A DNA stretch of 53,185 nt from a virus, in IMG/VR virus record IMGVR_UViG_3300032770_000027, positions 1 to 53,185 of that record; one strand, written 5' to 3'. Below, in pieces: positions 24,901-32,979 of the stretch. The notes under the pieces are model-generated. The model had not been told where the DNA came from. It did no database searches and saw only the letters and a program-made list of their open reading frames with translations. Positions within the stretch are counted from its first letter, which is position 1; every line of letters begins with the position of its first letter. A program made the position numbers and the translations under genes.

Positions 24901-25591
24901 CGTGAACAGCTCCCAACGGAGCAAATACGCCCGTCTGAATTGCCTGATTTACCAGATCTGTGAGTTTGTCCTGATCACGTTGTCCGGGAGGTTTTCCAAA
25001 CTCAGTCCCCAATTCTTTTGCAAGTTCTGGAGTTTTTCGGATCATGTCAGCAGAAAATCCAAGTCCGACCAGTTTCTGCAACCATGCAGGACCGCCACCA
25101 GCAGCAAACCCGGAAACCAAACCGGGAACATCGCCAGCCACTTTTGCAACCGTGGTAAAAGTGGGATTGGTCCGAGCTGCTGAAGCAAGAAATTTTTGAA
25201 CCGGAAGCTGATCTTCACCGCGCATCATGGCTTCTAAATTCCCACCATATTCCGGTTGTCCCGCCACCTTGGAAACAACATCAGCGGCTCCGCGATAAGC
25301 TAACTGGCCCGGAGCCATGGCTAACGACATCACTGACCCCGGAATGCTTTTTAAAAACCCTTTTGGATCTGCAACAACAGCACTGGAAAATTCGGTTCCA
25401 GCCCTCATTCCAGAATCGCCAGATTCAAGCACCTGCCTTTGTGCTTGAAGTGGGGCAACAAGGTTGGATGGAATCGAGGTTATGGGAGAGCGAAACGCGG
25501 CAGGTTTTTTAGGCTCAAAGTCGGACTCTGAAAAATCCAAGTCCGCATTTGTTCCTTTGAAATCGTCGTCTGTAAACGTGATGTCAGGCAT
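18968..25591 (-). CDS. Giant polyvalent virion protein with metallopeptidase-like motif
   Basis: A 2,207-residue protein, the largest gene here. Residues 1-550 are Pro/Gln-rich with helical stretches. At 1079-1083 a zinc-protease motif HExxH appears (HEINH), with a downstream acidic 'EFISEAIS' at about 1165, as in metallopeptidase domains of large polyvalent phage proteins. Residues about 1920-1945 form a membrane-like segment ('GWLLGMSVITALQASIISLI'). The region near 1880-1930 resembles LPD38-type domains by my recall. Giant virion proteins are carried in the capsid and injected with DNA, where one domain may cut envelope or host proteins. No lysozyme motif was recognised. Confidence 0.72.
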   Translation of the reverse strand: MPDITFTDDDFKGTNADLDFSESDFEPKKPAAFRSPITSIPSNLVAPLQAQRQVLESGDSGMRAGTEFSSAVVADPKGFLKSIPGSVMSLAMAPGQLAYRGAADVVSKVAGQPEYGGNLEAMMRGEDQLPVQKFLASAARTNPTFTTVAKVAGDVPGLVSGFAAGGGPAWLQKLVGLGFSADMIRKTPELAKELGTEFGKPPGQRDQDKLTDLVNQAIQTGVFAPLGAVHGLGDTVERVADRPTYLAKQVAKQLDQADFTPVQKPLYGLRQLGVPSPQIASTASQLPPGAAPQVQGPDIVQGPQIPPSGLAVKRPSQTAPVVLGQQATAIPELSIPEQFQRALKSQIPSQVEGEFRPTAEAPGVQNVALRGSVEPEVSATKPAGEPKRLPKANQPESPVKTPLRTAAEIKSQQSALGQMGHDELSNRASASLEGVKQENVDAFIQKRNEAAREIVNRLVPGDVFENADGTRKTVKYVQRSKQFPNDFNRVLVTFDDDSFLDAKSVAGELIPDRNGEYGKVEKLKPDKEEPISPYIKPQGPEQPVSAAQEVREFMIVKGARPFEADVDLDGEKGKVVFEQGAPGEKKWKATVYDPEGKPIYDASGTFLQSLVRDVHEDFGIDLGSAKHGELKVGEPPAEAPEYKQGLADNIRANIRKVLDMPMFFKKGQADPIMSELEDAAGKLGIDFEKPSGQFEREQYRQAALNLLSEVEKKYGKTKGIKYASGIQKAAEVYGNVRPQPEQGLREVPVQEGGRGIQPQAVRRLPQEGQTGREVSLTGPATADRIGARFDGEVMGRWMFTALDREGKPGTTFVTKSGAPLEDVIAKYEAKRAEYGDVPDQPRPIPQIHQAAENIEPPVKTAEHALEKPIGSVTHQEIQNMPDGELLKYLRATDETGKRYRPPHKDGINYGLKFGTEIVPELQKLVDQNHKMGLDAIDRGDYQTAEAAMGRVTWLNGAIEGAKKEGPNFDLEMAQRRMSTEQRIEEESEKGAYGTEPADPRIIRGFRNGISARDTLKILSETSTDAGKLAAEMLKHGDPEGLNVMLRRDVQALRSYYHGGNDEIMMAGIREHVPTLEILHEINHGLIERKIPSYMDHLRRPEFRGSGYMEGLKHLISDKNVSPGIRALAETFQRAIEAFPDERLKEVIGDPDMVKMMGMPYGMGDLSEFISEAISRKSFQQMLDDMPGIHGKRTLWDNFIDAVRTVLGLPAKAYSLLNDFFESYSKALGESRINEGDESLKKAEKGFSEMGENFKSWLDQFNRVKKERADLYEKLQSYPEIGRISNEKVGLQELEAMPDDVRRFYRLAQFLRELQSMPEYAAYNKVMLGQSGEGVPRIGPGLTHYAANPIKTFAEKDLKPFLEKTADLAKAGPSMLAKLFSPETLARPGDVDILFKSKGDKEKFLTQAAAAMDGVRSMFEKMPDKDRIDFIDRMKTGRSQPTPQLAQAAALIREWDDRLYNEATRFKPELPYLENHLRVLWKVIPGSDQAKANLAKQGLSAEQIASKRPWRGSQGFLRKHTLEDMSEGIALGGVPVTTNPLEMFALHAEDTMKYVAANQAWEGLKATGAAQFVKRGEQPPPGFVRIQDSIAKAYFRTPEGLISSNGEWWVNEGAGRMINNYLSRDYIRQGSEGHPELGKLGRALLAIKNGTTAIELGLSPFHAVFETNEAVGSNLGLGFRKILAGRPVEGAIEVGKALFVEPAGLAQVVGAKAPRQTTAGLGELAIRYAKNVKEFQQNDPDAYNWFRKNYPQASQLIDDLFTGGGQIAMNEDYRVKGIAGFKKALAEDNYVGAVIRAVPAVNELALKPLFQTYIPRLKVGMFLKEYSFELQQRARDLQMGKITRGQLARQTWASIEDRFGELNWDNLYWNRTFKTAMQLAFRSVTWKLGNIRAFGKAIRDTGAELGVNWWKEGRAPRMTQSMGWLLGMSVITALQASIISLITTGKFPWQKAKDTGELMRNLTFPQIDAADPSQRVSIPTYWKDLVHAGHSPVDYVKSSMTGEIGRLMDVWNNRDFYGVEVYNPDDPLYKRSLDVAGHLIPQPFGLSSNIAARRTGASGLRALAGYAGFTKAPYYMSYSPAELKLAEYIRNHQPIGSKTHEVFQRGVNERIAVDAIRRKEMTMSEAVHQGLVLPRRREEVLKRARLSHLVYGLSSPEISPKEAVKVYELSTPVERKEIKTLVRNKIENSHVLTGKEKRALYHELDALK

Positions 25592-26412
25592 TACTGTGGA
25601 GCAGTGCCAAACTCTTTATTGACCGCGTCGATGATGGTCTGCTTGTTCCAATCTGGATGTTCCTTGTGCAGTTGTCGAGCACGTTCAACCTTCGATCCAC
25701 CGGTTCCGGTGCCGGTGCCGGAAGTCCTGTTTTGATATTGCGCACGAAGTTTGTCCATGGATTTCTGCAATGCGGCAGCACCTTCATCATCACCGGAAGC
25801 TTCAGCTTCAGTCTTTTTCTTGGCATATTCAGCCATCTGAATTTCAAAAATCCGGTCATCCACTGATTTTTTCATTGGAAGAACATGCAGTCCGGGACTA
25901 CCGGGACGGAACACAGCAGTAGCGCCCCCGGGCAAAACTTTGGTTGTAATGTCCCCGTATTCACGAGTGGCAGCATTCCGTCCAATGGAGGCAACGGCGG
26001 ATGGAGTGGAAAGTTCTGGAACTTGAAACAACGCCTTTTCCGGAGACATCCCGCTTTGAAGCAATTGAGAAAATTTTTGCTGGGCGGCAAATTTTTTAGC
26101 CTGTTCGGCAGCTTTTGCCTGATCCAGTGCCTGTGCCCGTTCCAACCGATCCTGAGCCAGTCCAACTTCAGCCTCCTTGTAGGCACGATTAATATCAATC
26201 TGCTGCTGCTGGCGTTGAGCCTGCTGTTGCAGCACAGCTTTTCGAACATCTGCCTGCATCCGGGCGATCTGAGCTTCCATTCCAAGACGAGCGCTGGCTT
26301 CAGCCGCCTGATTTGCCTGACCAGCCTGAGCAATACCGGCCTGTGTCCCAGCTTCAGTTGCCCGAAGGAAATCAGTCGGTTGAACGTTCAGCCATGGAGG
26401 AAGTGGTGCCAT
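25591..26412 (-). CDS. Gln/Ala-rich coiled-coil virion protein
   Basis: A 273-residue protein whose stop shares a base with the giant protein's start. Residues 35-115 are a long Gln/Ala/Arg helix ('QAQRQQQQIDINRAYKEAEV'), and the C-terminal third has 'ERARQLHKEHPDWNKQTIID'. The composition and place beside the giant protein fit an internal virion (ejection) protein. Confidence 0.58.
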   Translation of the reverse strand: MAPLPPWLNVQPTDFLRATEAGTQAGIAQAGQANQAAEASARLGMEAQIARMQADVRKAVLQQQAQRQQQQIDINRAYKEAEVGLAQDRLERAQALDQAKAAEQAKKFAAQQKFSQLLQSGMSPEKALFQVPELSTPSAVASIGRNAATREYGDITTKVLPGGATAVFRPGSPGLHVLPMKKSVDDRIFEIQMAEYAKKKTEAEASGDDEGAAALQKSMDKLRAQYQNRTSGTGTGTGGSKVERARQLHKEHPDWNKQTIIDAVNKEFGTAPQ

Positions 26413-26414
26413 TT

Positions 26415-27371
26415 TTATTGAGCTGGAATGTCAGTGCGTTGACCTTGATCGTCATACCGATAACCAGTAGATGGATCGACATATTCACCGGTAGAGGAAT
26501 CGTAATTGTATCCACCCGGACTTCCAGAATACGAACCATAAGGAAGCGTCGCTGTGGATGTATTACCATAATACGGAACGCCACCGATCACCGTGGCATT
26601 TTGAGTCGAGCCGAGCGCTGGCTGATCAGTAAGATTCGCGTCCGGTGTTGTAAAGGGAGAATTCGCTGTGGACGTATAAGGCGAATAGGCAAATGATCCG
26701 GCAGCAGGATTAAAACTCGAACCGCGAGCGCCCTGAGCCGCCTGCTGATAATTGGCAATCATCTGTTGTGCCGCCGATCGCGGATCAGGCGCTGCCGCAA
26801 GCTGATTGTTTTGAGACGTGATTTCAGCGATCAATGCCGGCGGTAAAGTCGTCTGACCGATGCCCTGCAACGATGACAAATAATCCCGCAAACCCTGCTG
26901 TTGTAAATTCTCAACCGCCAGTCCAAGCGACCGCGCTCCCTGAGCACCAGCAAAACCCGAAAGCGGCATTCCGCTGGATACACCAAATTCAGCAGCATGC
27001 TGGTTGATCATGTCGATGGTTTCCGGTGAAAGCACACCCTCCAATTCACCCATGACATTGCCGCTGACCTGACCGGCCTGTTGTTTCAGTCCCGGATAAA
27101 TTCCGGAAGTTTGAGTAAACGTGCTCGCTGGAATTGGAGTAGGATTCGGAACACGACCGTAAGCGCTGGTATTTCCACCTGATGTTGAGGGCGACCAACT
27201 CGCTCCCGGAGTGCTCACCACGGATGAAGAACCGGGACCAAGATCCATTCGAGACATCCCTTGATTTTGAACAACACTCTGCCTCACCGCATTCTGTTCC
27301 GCTGCGGCAGGATCATAAGGCGTGTAGGAATAAGCCGCTGTTCCGGCTCCGGTAATTGGTCGTGTTGGCAT
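26415..27371 (-). CDS. Gly/Ser/Tyr-rich tail or internal virion protein
   Basis: A 318-residue protein from the ATG at 27371, which leaves one base before the upstream stop; an ATG at 27419 would overlap that gene. The middle is helical ('LEGVLSPETIDMINQHAAEF', 'ARSLGLAVENLQQQGLRDYL'), while both ends are low-complexity (Thr/Ser/Gly/Tyr/Pro). It resembles internal virion proteins that line the tail or core. No motif identified. Confidence 0.55.
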   Translation of the reverse strand: MPTRPITGAGTAAYSYTPYDPAAAEQNAVRQSVVQNQGMSRMDLGPGSSSVVSTPGASWSPSTSGGNTSAYGRVPNPTPIPASTFTQTSGIYPGLKQQAGQVSGNVMGELEGVLSPETIDMINQHAAEFGVSSGMPLSGFAGAQGARSLGLAVENLQQQGLRDYLSSLQGIGQTTLPPALIAEITSQNNQLAAAPDPRSAAQQMIANYQQAAQGARGSSFNPAAGSFAYSPYTSTANSPFTTPDANLTDQPALGSTQNATVIGGVPYYGNTSTATLPYGSYSGSPGGYNYDSSTGEYVDPSTGYRYDDQGQRTDIPAQ

Positions 27372-27372
27372 A

Positions 27373-28422
27373 TCAAATAAGTGTTCCGATTCCTTGTTTT
27401 TCCAGACGCGCTGTTCCATAACAGTTCACCTGCCCCGGCGTTTGACTGTTCGGAAATTTATTTCGTAACTCCAAATTCAATTCATGCACCGCCTTGATTT
27501 CCAATTCCTCCGCATGCTTCGTATTTCCGGCTTCGTCCTCCTTGATCGACATGATCATATCCTTCAACGCCTGTAAATTGTCGATCAGAACGATGTCGGT
27601 ATCCGCCATGACAGGAACAAATTCCAATTTTACAAGCGCCTGAATGCTTCGCAGCCCGCCACATGCGTTTTGACAGTTCGGTGGTGTGGGAGGATTAAAC
27701 CCGATCACGCGACTGATCTTCGAATGACGATACATTGGCGTGGTTTCAGTCGGCTCATGAACGACCAGATCGTCAATCAATCCTGTGGTTGAATCCAACT
27801 GGAAATAACGAACCACTCCCTGTGTCACTGTTTTAGTGATCCGGTCAATGCGCTGAAACTGATTCACCGTTTGAACAAATGGAACCGCAAGTGTTACAGT
27901 TTCTCCTTCCTGAATTATTCCACTTGCCGTCTGCGTTCTCACCGTCTGACCATTTGCGTCAATTCCGAAAATTGTGACAGTCGCACCAACATCCTGTTGC
28001 ACGGAAGGGAAAACCTGAATCGCTCGTGCGGTCCCACAGGGGATTTTGTTAAACACCGGAGTAACCCCGTCATTCAATGCAACAATGCTGCCGGTGCAGC
28101 TCCCGTTAGGAGAAAAGGCAAATGCTCCATCACACCAATTGGGGTTGGACATCGGAAGGAAAGACCACCAGTTGTTCCAAGTTGGAATCGGATTATTGCA
28201 CACGCTGATTGCCAGCGGCGTGCCCACGTAACGTGGCCAGACAATACAGCCGCTCCTTGTGCAAACCTGAACCCGTTGAACCGTTCCCCAAAAACTGCCA
28301 CGCCGCATCAGCATTTCGGTGGCATCGTTGACGAGACTCAGAAACTCGTTGCTGTCAGCGCACGACTGTGAGATTTGCAGCAGCCGGCTGTTTTTCGCAT
28401 CGAGTAACGTTGTAAGCGGCAT
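27373..28422 (-). CDS. Head-tail connector or tail protein
   Basis: A 349-residue protein from the ATG at 28422; the longer frame would overlap its upstream neighbour. 'LLQISQSCADSNEFLSLVND', 'WPRYVGTPLAISVCNNPIPT' and a helical C-terminus ('HAEELEIKAVHELNLELRN') match a structural protein type I recall near tail genes of short-tailed phages. The central domain is beta-rich. Exact role not assigned. Confidence 0.55.
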   Translation of the reverse strand: MPLTTLLDAKNSRLLQISQSCADSNEFLSLVNDATEMLMRRGSFWGTVQRVQVCTRSGCIVWPRYVGTPLAISVCNNPIPTWNNWWSFLPMSNPNWCDGAFAFSPNGSCTGSIVALNDGVTPVFNKIPCGTARAIQVFPSVQQDVGATVTIFGIDANGQTVRTQTASGIIQEGETVTLAVPFVQTVNQFQRIDRITKTVTQGVVRYFQLDSTTGLIDDLVVHEPTETTPMYRHSKISRVIGFNPPTPPNCQNACGGLRSIQALVKLEFVPVMADTDIVLIDNLQALKDMIMSIKEDEAGNTKHAEELEIKAVHELNLELRNKFPNSQTPGQVNCYGTARLEKQGIGTLI

Positions 28423-28456
28423 AACTGTGGATAGTCTGTTTATTTCATTTTGGCAA

Positions 28457-29584
28457 TTACGATCCGCAGCTTTGAGTGCCAGCTCCGGTTGTCCCGGCAA
28501 CCAGAACAACAACCAAAGAAGCCGGACCGGGGCTTGAACCACTGACCTGATTGTAAACCCCGGTCGGATCATTACCACCCTGCTTAAACCCCTGCCATAT
28601 TTCTCCGTCTCCTACAATATGGATAAACCACTGAGAATGACCGTCAACACAACCGTCAAATTCGAGCTGCACGGGACACGCACACTGTCCATTAACATTC
28701 ACTGCCGAAGTCGAAGCAAACCATGTTTTGCTTGCATCGTCGAAAAATACGAAGATCCCATCCCATTCCGCCGGAGGAGAACAATCTGATCCGGTGTTGT
28801 TTGTAAACATGCTGGCATTGTAACCTGAAATGCCGTATTTATTATCACCGATTGTCCCGAAATCACTACACACGCTGTCCGAACACTGCGCTTCAGCAGC
28901 AGCAAGAGCTTGCGCATCGGCATCAGCCTGAGAAACCTGACTGAAATACATAAACGCTGGAATGTCTATAACCGGACTTCCTCCCGGACAGGTAAAAGTC
29001 ACTTCAACGTTCCAGAAACCACAAACCGCCTTGCCTTGGGCCATCAAGTTGGCCAAAGTGTTCTGCAATAATGTTAACGCCTTCTGATTCGCGTCTGCTT
29101 CCGAAGCCGTCGAGAACACCACACCGGGCTGAATAACAAGCTGTCCGGCTATCAGCGAAACGCCGGCAGGCAACTGTGGGTTACCAATAAGGTTGATCAA
29201 TATCCCGCCCGGACACGTGATTGTTTCAACTCCGTTGAAAAACGGAGGGGCTGGATTCAGATTTCGGCATTGACCAAACTGGACAGCAGCCGCATTAACC
29301 ATATCCTGAGCAACCACAGCAATTTGATCTGATGTCATCCCATCAATATCCACCACGATCTCACACAAACAGCCCAAAAGTCTCAAAGGTGAAATGGGAT
29401 TACTCGACACGACGAACTGAATTGTTCCACGTGGAACAATGTAAACTCCCGGAGGAACACTAATGGCCACAGGAGTTTCTGGATTTTCGAACAGTGTCCC
29501 ATTATTAAGCGTATAGATGTCCACGTCATCTGGAATGGCGCAATCCAGCGTTCGGCAAGGTGGACAATTGATTGCTGTGGTCAT
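28457..29584 (-). CDS. Virion protein with DUF5977-like repeats
   Basis: A 375-residue protein with two repeats resembling DUF5977: 'TCPGGILINLIG' ... 'STASEADANQKALTLLQNTL' and 'TCPGGSPVIDIP' ... 'QVSQADADAQALAAAEAQ'. DUF5977 modules occur in surface and tail-associated proteins. The C-terminal part is beta-rich with many Cys (CSPPAEW, CPVQLEFDGC). It probably forms part of the tail tip or fibre. Confidence 0.58.
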   Translation of the reverse strand: MTTAINCPPCRTLDCAIPDDVDIYTLNNGTLFENPETPVAISVPPGVYIVPRGTIQFVVSSNPISPLRLLGCLCEIVVDIDGMTSDQIAVVAQDMVNAAAVQFGQCRNLNPAPPFFNGVETITCPGGILINLIGNPQLPAGVSLIAGQLVIQPGVVFSTASEADANQKALTLLQNTLANLMAQGKAVCGFWNVEVTFTCPGGSPVIDIPAFMYFSQVSQADADAQALAAAEAQCSDSVCSDFGTIGDNKYGISGYNASMFTNNTGSDCSPPAEWDGIFVFFDDASKTWFASTSAVNVNGQCACPVQLEFDGCVDGHSQWFIHIVGDGEIWQGFKQGGNDPTGVYNQVSGSSPGPASLVVVLVAGTTGAGTQSCGS

Positions 29585-32145
29585 GTTTTTGTCGGTTCAT
29601 CACCGCAAATTTGAGGAGCAACCTTTGGACGCGGTATTTCTGTAGCCTGAAATCGAGCGCGAACCATCCGGTAACTGCCTTGAATAATAAATCGCGCCTG
29701 AAACCAAAATCCCTCACGCCACGGCTTTCCGGTTGTCTCGTCGCACCCGTCAGCGGGCGGGCTTCCAAAACCCATAGGCTTGCGATACTGCGGCTGAAGA
29801 TTGGCCGACTGTGGAAGCGGAGAAAGCGGATTCGGCGCAGAAGCGCAAACTGACCAGTTATGCCAGTCGTGCCAGCATGGGTCCGAATCAGATCGAAATT
29901 GAACACGAAAATCGACACGGCCAACGAGCTGATCACACACCAGCTCACCATTGAGCAACCGCATGAACGGCGGGTTTACAACACTGGGATCTGGTTTGAA
30001 AAGTAATGGGGTTTCAAAAATTGAAACGATCGGAGTGACACCATTGTCAGCGGTGATCGTGGATGACTCCGGAAGAATTTCCCACAGCTCAATTTCACCA
30101 GCGTTCGCGCTGTAGCAAAACGCAAACGCCCGGCGCACGCCATTGAACATGCCCTGACGCATCCTGAAAATGTTCAATCCAGTCCACTGACTTTCCCAGC
30201 ATGAAGGACTTTTCCCGCGCAAGCTACTGATTGCATCGAGCTGAATCGATAAAAGACTTTTGTGATACACGCCCTGCGGTCCTTGTGTCGGCGTGGTAGC
30301 ATAAAGCCGGCGGTTGTCGAACTGGATGGACGAACCGTAAATCAGCAGAGTCTTGTCATCAGCGTTGAAAATCGGATCGACTTCATGACTGATCGGAGTG
30401 TTGCCCCATTCATTGAAATCGCGGCGAGCAAGCATAAGTGATCCGGCTCCAAACGTTGATCGAAACATGATGTCGCTGTTCGAATTGTCGGTGGAATCCT
30501 GACCAAGCGGACCGGGGGCAAGCATCGGTTCTGTTAAAATTGGATTTGTGATGTTGGCCCACACTTCACGAACAACCGGAGTGTTCACGCTGAAGAATCC
30601 ATTCGGAGTTCCAACCTGCAACGCGCCCTGACCAAGCGAAGCGTCAAGCACGGCGGAGAACGTCATTGACGTGATGCTGCCGGGATTTCCCGGAACAGTA
30701 AACGTTCCACCACCAGCCAAAAATAGATTTTCCGTCACTCTCAAAACGGAATCACGATTTTTCAGCGACGGCGTCCCGCTGGGACCGCCAACGATGTCTC
30801 CGCCGATAAATTCTCTACCGTCGGTAAGACTTATCCAGTTTCTCCCCATGCCGTATGCCCCCATCCGTCCCGTCGGAAGTTCCGGCATGGAAAACAAAAT
30901 GCCCGGACCAACTAAAGTCTGCCCCGCACCGGGCGGGCCGGGACCGCGAACGTTCTGATTTCCACCCGTTCCAACCGCATCATTGATGTTCACCACCGTT
31001 AATGTCAAACCCGGCGGTGGAACCGGTGTGCCAGTAATTGAATACTGTCCATTGCCGATAAAAATCACAGTGTTGGGCGTGCCGGTAAATGGAACATTCA
31101 TCTGCGCGTTGACCGTTGAACCAATCGCCGGAGCAGTAAACGACGCTGAAACAATCTGACCTAAAACAGTGTTGGGTGGAACAGATCCGACAAATGACAC
31201 CAACGATCCCGGATTGTAAGTAACACCACCATGAAAAGTGCTGACGTTTTTTACAAGGATTTCCTGAAACGGAACGCTCACCGCTGATATGTTCCACTGT
31301 GACGAATTTACCAAAACTTTCTTTCCAATCAAAGCCGCCGTAACCGGAGCACTCATGACCAGCGTGAGTGTCAGCGTGCCGGCTGCATACGTTCCTGCCG
31401 GTATTGGCTGAGTGTTGGTCATGTAACCAAGGTTGACCGGCTCGATGACGTATTGCTCTCCAATGTTGTGAACCGTTCCCGGAGTGTCATACAAGTTTTT
31501 TAGAATGACCTGATAACCGGACGGGTCCAGCTCTGTTTGATACGTCGCATTGTCGATGAAAATGGTGGCAGGAATCGGACCGGTGTAAGCAGCCGCCAAT
31601 GTGATTGTCACGGACTCACCAATTGCCGGAACCACAAAATCCGCCGACGCCACACCAAGCTGAACTGATTGGGTGTTGGAACGTCGGGAAACGGTTCCAT
31701 CGAAAAACACAGGAATGCTGGAACCGTCGTTCCAGATCACAAAGTTTTCAGACGGCCACATCCAAGCAATTGGAATGTCGGAAGGATTGGGATCACCGGG
31801 AATCGTCCGCTCGACAACCGTGGCGGTCGCGGTATTGGTGGCGGGAGTAAATTGAAAAAGCCGGCCACTGATTGCCGCCATCAATGTTTCAGATCCGGAA
31901 TTCGGGGCATAATAACACATTCCCTGAAACGTTCCGGACTGCACCGCATTTTGAACATCGGTGTTTCCACCGAAATTCAAATTGATTTTTTGGAATGGAG
32001 AACGTGGGGTTACAAATCCGCCACGGATGCTGATATTGATAGACTTTGTCAGGACATCCTTGGGAAGAATGTAAGGGTCATCACCAAGGTTAACGCCACC
32101 TTCAAAGGTGACAATTACGTCATTGTATTCCTGAGCATCAGCCAT
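29581..32145 (-). CDS. Large tail protein
   Basis: An 854-residue protein from the ATG at 32145, adjoining the previous stop. It is beta-rich throughout, opening with 'DVIVTFEGGVNLGDDPYILP', and with repeated 'TVPAIGNTVTI'-like strands ('VPAIGESVTITLAAAY' and 'APAIGSTVNAQMNVPF') that also appear in the neighbour at 32147-32932. Length and position fit a tail hub, tail stabilisation or tail-tube protein. Confidence 0.6.
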   Translation of the reverse strand: MADAQEYNDVIVTFEGGVNLGDDPYILPKDVLTKSINISIRGGFVTPRSPFQKINLNFGGNTDVQNAVQSGTFQGMCYYAPNSGSETLMAAISGRLFQFTPATNTATATVVERTIPGDPNPSDIPIAWMWPSENFVIWNDGSSIPVFFDGTVSRRSNTQSVQLGVASADFVVPAIGESVTITLAAAYTGPIPATIFIDNATYQTELDPSGYQVILKNLYDTPGTVHNIGEQYVIEPVNLGYMTNTQPIPAGTYAAGTLTLTLVMSAPVTAALIGKKVLVNSSQWNISAVSVPFQEILVKNVSTFHGGVTYNPGSLVSFVGSVPPNTVLGQIVSASFTAPAIGSTVNAQMNVPFTGTPNTVIFIGNGQYSITGTPVPPPGLTLTVVNINDAVGTGGNQNVRGPGPPGAGQTLVGPGILFSMPELPTGRMGAYGMGRNWISLTDGREFIGGDIVGGPSGTPSLKNRDSVLRVTENLFLAGGGTFTVPGNPGSITSMTFSAVLDASLGQGALQVGTPNGFFSVNTPVVREVWANITNPILTEPMLAPGPLGQDSTDNSNSDIMFRSTFGAGSLMLARRDFNEWGNTPISHEVDPIFNADDKTLLIYGSSIQFDNRRLYATTPTQGPQGVYHKSLLSIQLDAISSLRGKSPSCWESQWTGLNIFRMRQGMFNGVRRAFAFCYSANAGEIELWEILPESSTITADNGVTPIVSIFETPLLFKPDPSVVNPPFMRLLNGELVCDQLVGRVDFRVQFRSDSDPCWHDWHNWSVCASAPNPLSPLPQSANLQPQYRKPMGFGSPPADGCDETTGKPWREGFWFQARFIIQGSYRMVRARFQATEIPRPKVAPQICGDEPTKT

Positions 32146-32146
32146 T

Positions 32147-32932
32147 TTAGAACAGTTTGATGGCGAGTATGCTTGCCTCCACAACGTTCACACTGCCAGC
32201 ACCGGGAGCCGCCGAAACCGTTCCAAAAATTTCAATCTTGTCGTTCGCAGCAGCGGAGTAAACAACTGCCGGAAACGGAAAATCTGCAAAAGTTTGAGTG
32301 ATGGTGGTCGGCGTTCCGGTGGCAAGAGCAATGGTGGTGTTGGCCAGATCGGCGGGACCATTCGTGACTTCCCGCAACTTGACAGTGATCGTCTGATTGC
32401 CCGCAAACGTAGTCCCGACAAAATCAATTCTGAGTTTTGCGATCAAAAGATAACTGCCTTGAGCAAGCGTGACACTGTTGGTCAAAAGTTGAACTGAAGA
32501 ATTGGTGAGAGCTTGCGAGCCGCCAACCACATAACTGGAAATCGCTGGAAGCAATGACTGATTTGTGCCCTGCAATCCCGATGGCGTCACACCGGCACCG
32601 GCACCGATGACTGTGGTTGGTGCAACGTCCCCGGTGTAACCCAGAAATTTAACCGTCAAAGACGTGACGGTTGGAATCGCGGTGACCTGCCAGTTGGAAG
32701 GTCCGAAAATGAAAACATTTTCGCCAATGACCGCCCACGAAGAAATACCGACCGCAATGGTGACGGTATTTCCAATCGCGGGAACGGTGAAGTCTGACGT
32801 GGTGATCGTAAAAGCATTGATCCCGTTCGTCCCGTTCGCGCCATCATTTCCCTTGGCACCAGCAATGCCGGGAACGTTGACCAGTGTTGGTTGCGGGCAT
32901 GGTGTGCAGCATCCAATTACTGAATCACTCAT
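32147..32932 (-). CDS. Collagen-like fibre protein, first gene of the tail operon
   Basis: A 261-residue protein from the ATG at 32932. It begins with two Cys pairs (CCTPC), then a short collagen-like run (GIAGAKGNDGANGTNG), a strand repeat ('VPAIGNTVTIAVG') shared with the large tail protein, and a beta-rich body. This is a typical fibre or head-fibre layout. It lies head-to-head with the large terminase gene. Confidence 0.6.
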   Translation of the reverse strand: MSDSVIGCCTPCPQPTLVNVPGIAGAKGNDGANGTNGINAFTITTSDFTVPAIGNTVTIAVGISSWAVIGENVFIFGPSNWQVTAIPTVTSLTVKFLGYTGDVAPTTVIGAGAGVTPSGLQGTNQSLLPAISSYVVGGSQALTNSSVQLLTNSVTLAQGSYLLIAKLRIDFVGTTFAGNQTITVKLREVTNGPADLANTTIALATGTPTTITQTFADFPFPAVVYSAAANDKIEIFGTVSAAPGAGSVNVVEASILAIKLF

Positions 32933-32942
32933 ATTGATCTGG

Positions 32943-32971
32943 AATTTCTCTCCGACAGGTTCTAAAGTCAA
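32943..32971 (-). promoter_or_regulatory. Weak promoter candidate of the tail operon
   Basis: On the minus strand TTGACT (32966-32971), 17 bases, then GAAATT (32943-32948, three of six matches). The ATG at 32932 lies ten bases past the -10, so the message would again have almost no leader. The only gap to the divergent terminase gene is 47 bases, so its -35 may overlap the terminase control region. Confidence 0.4.
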
Positions 32972-32979
32972 TTACTCCG

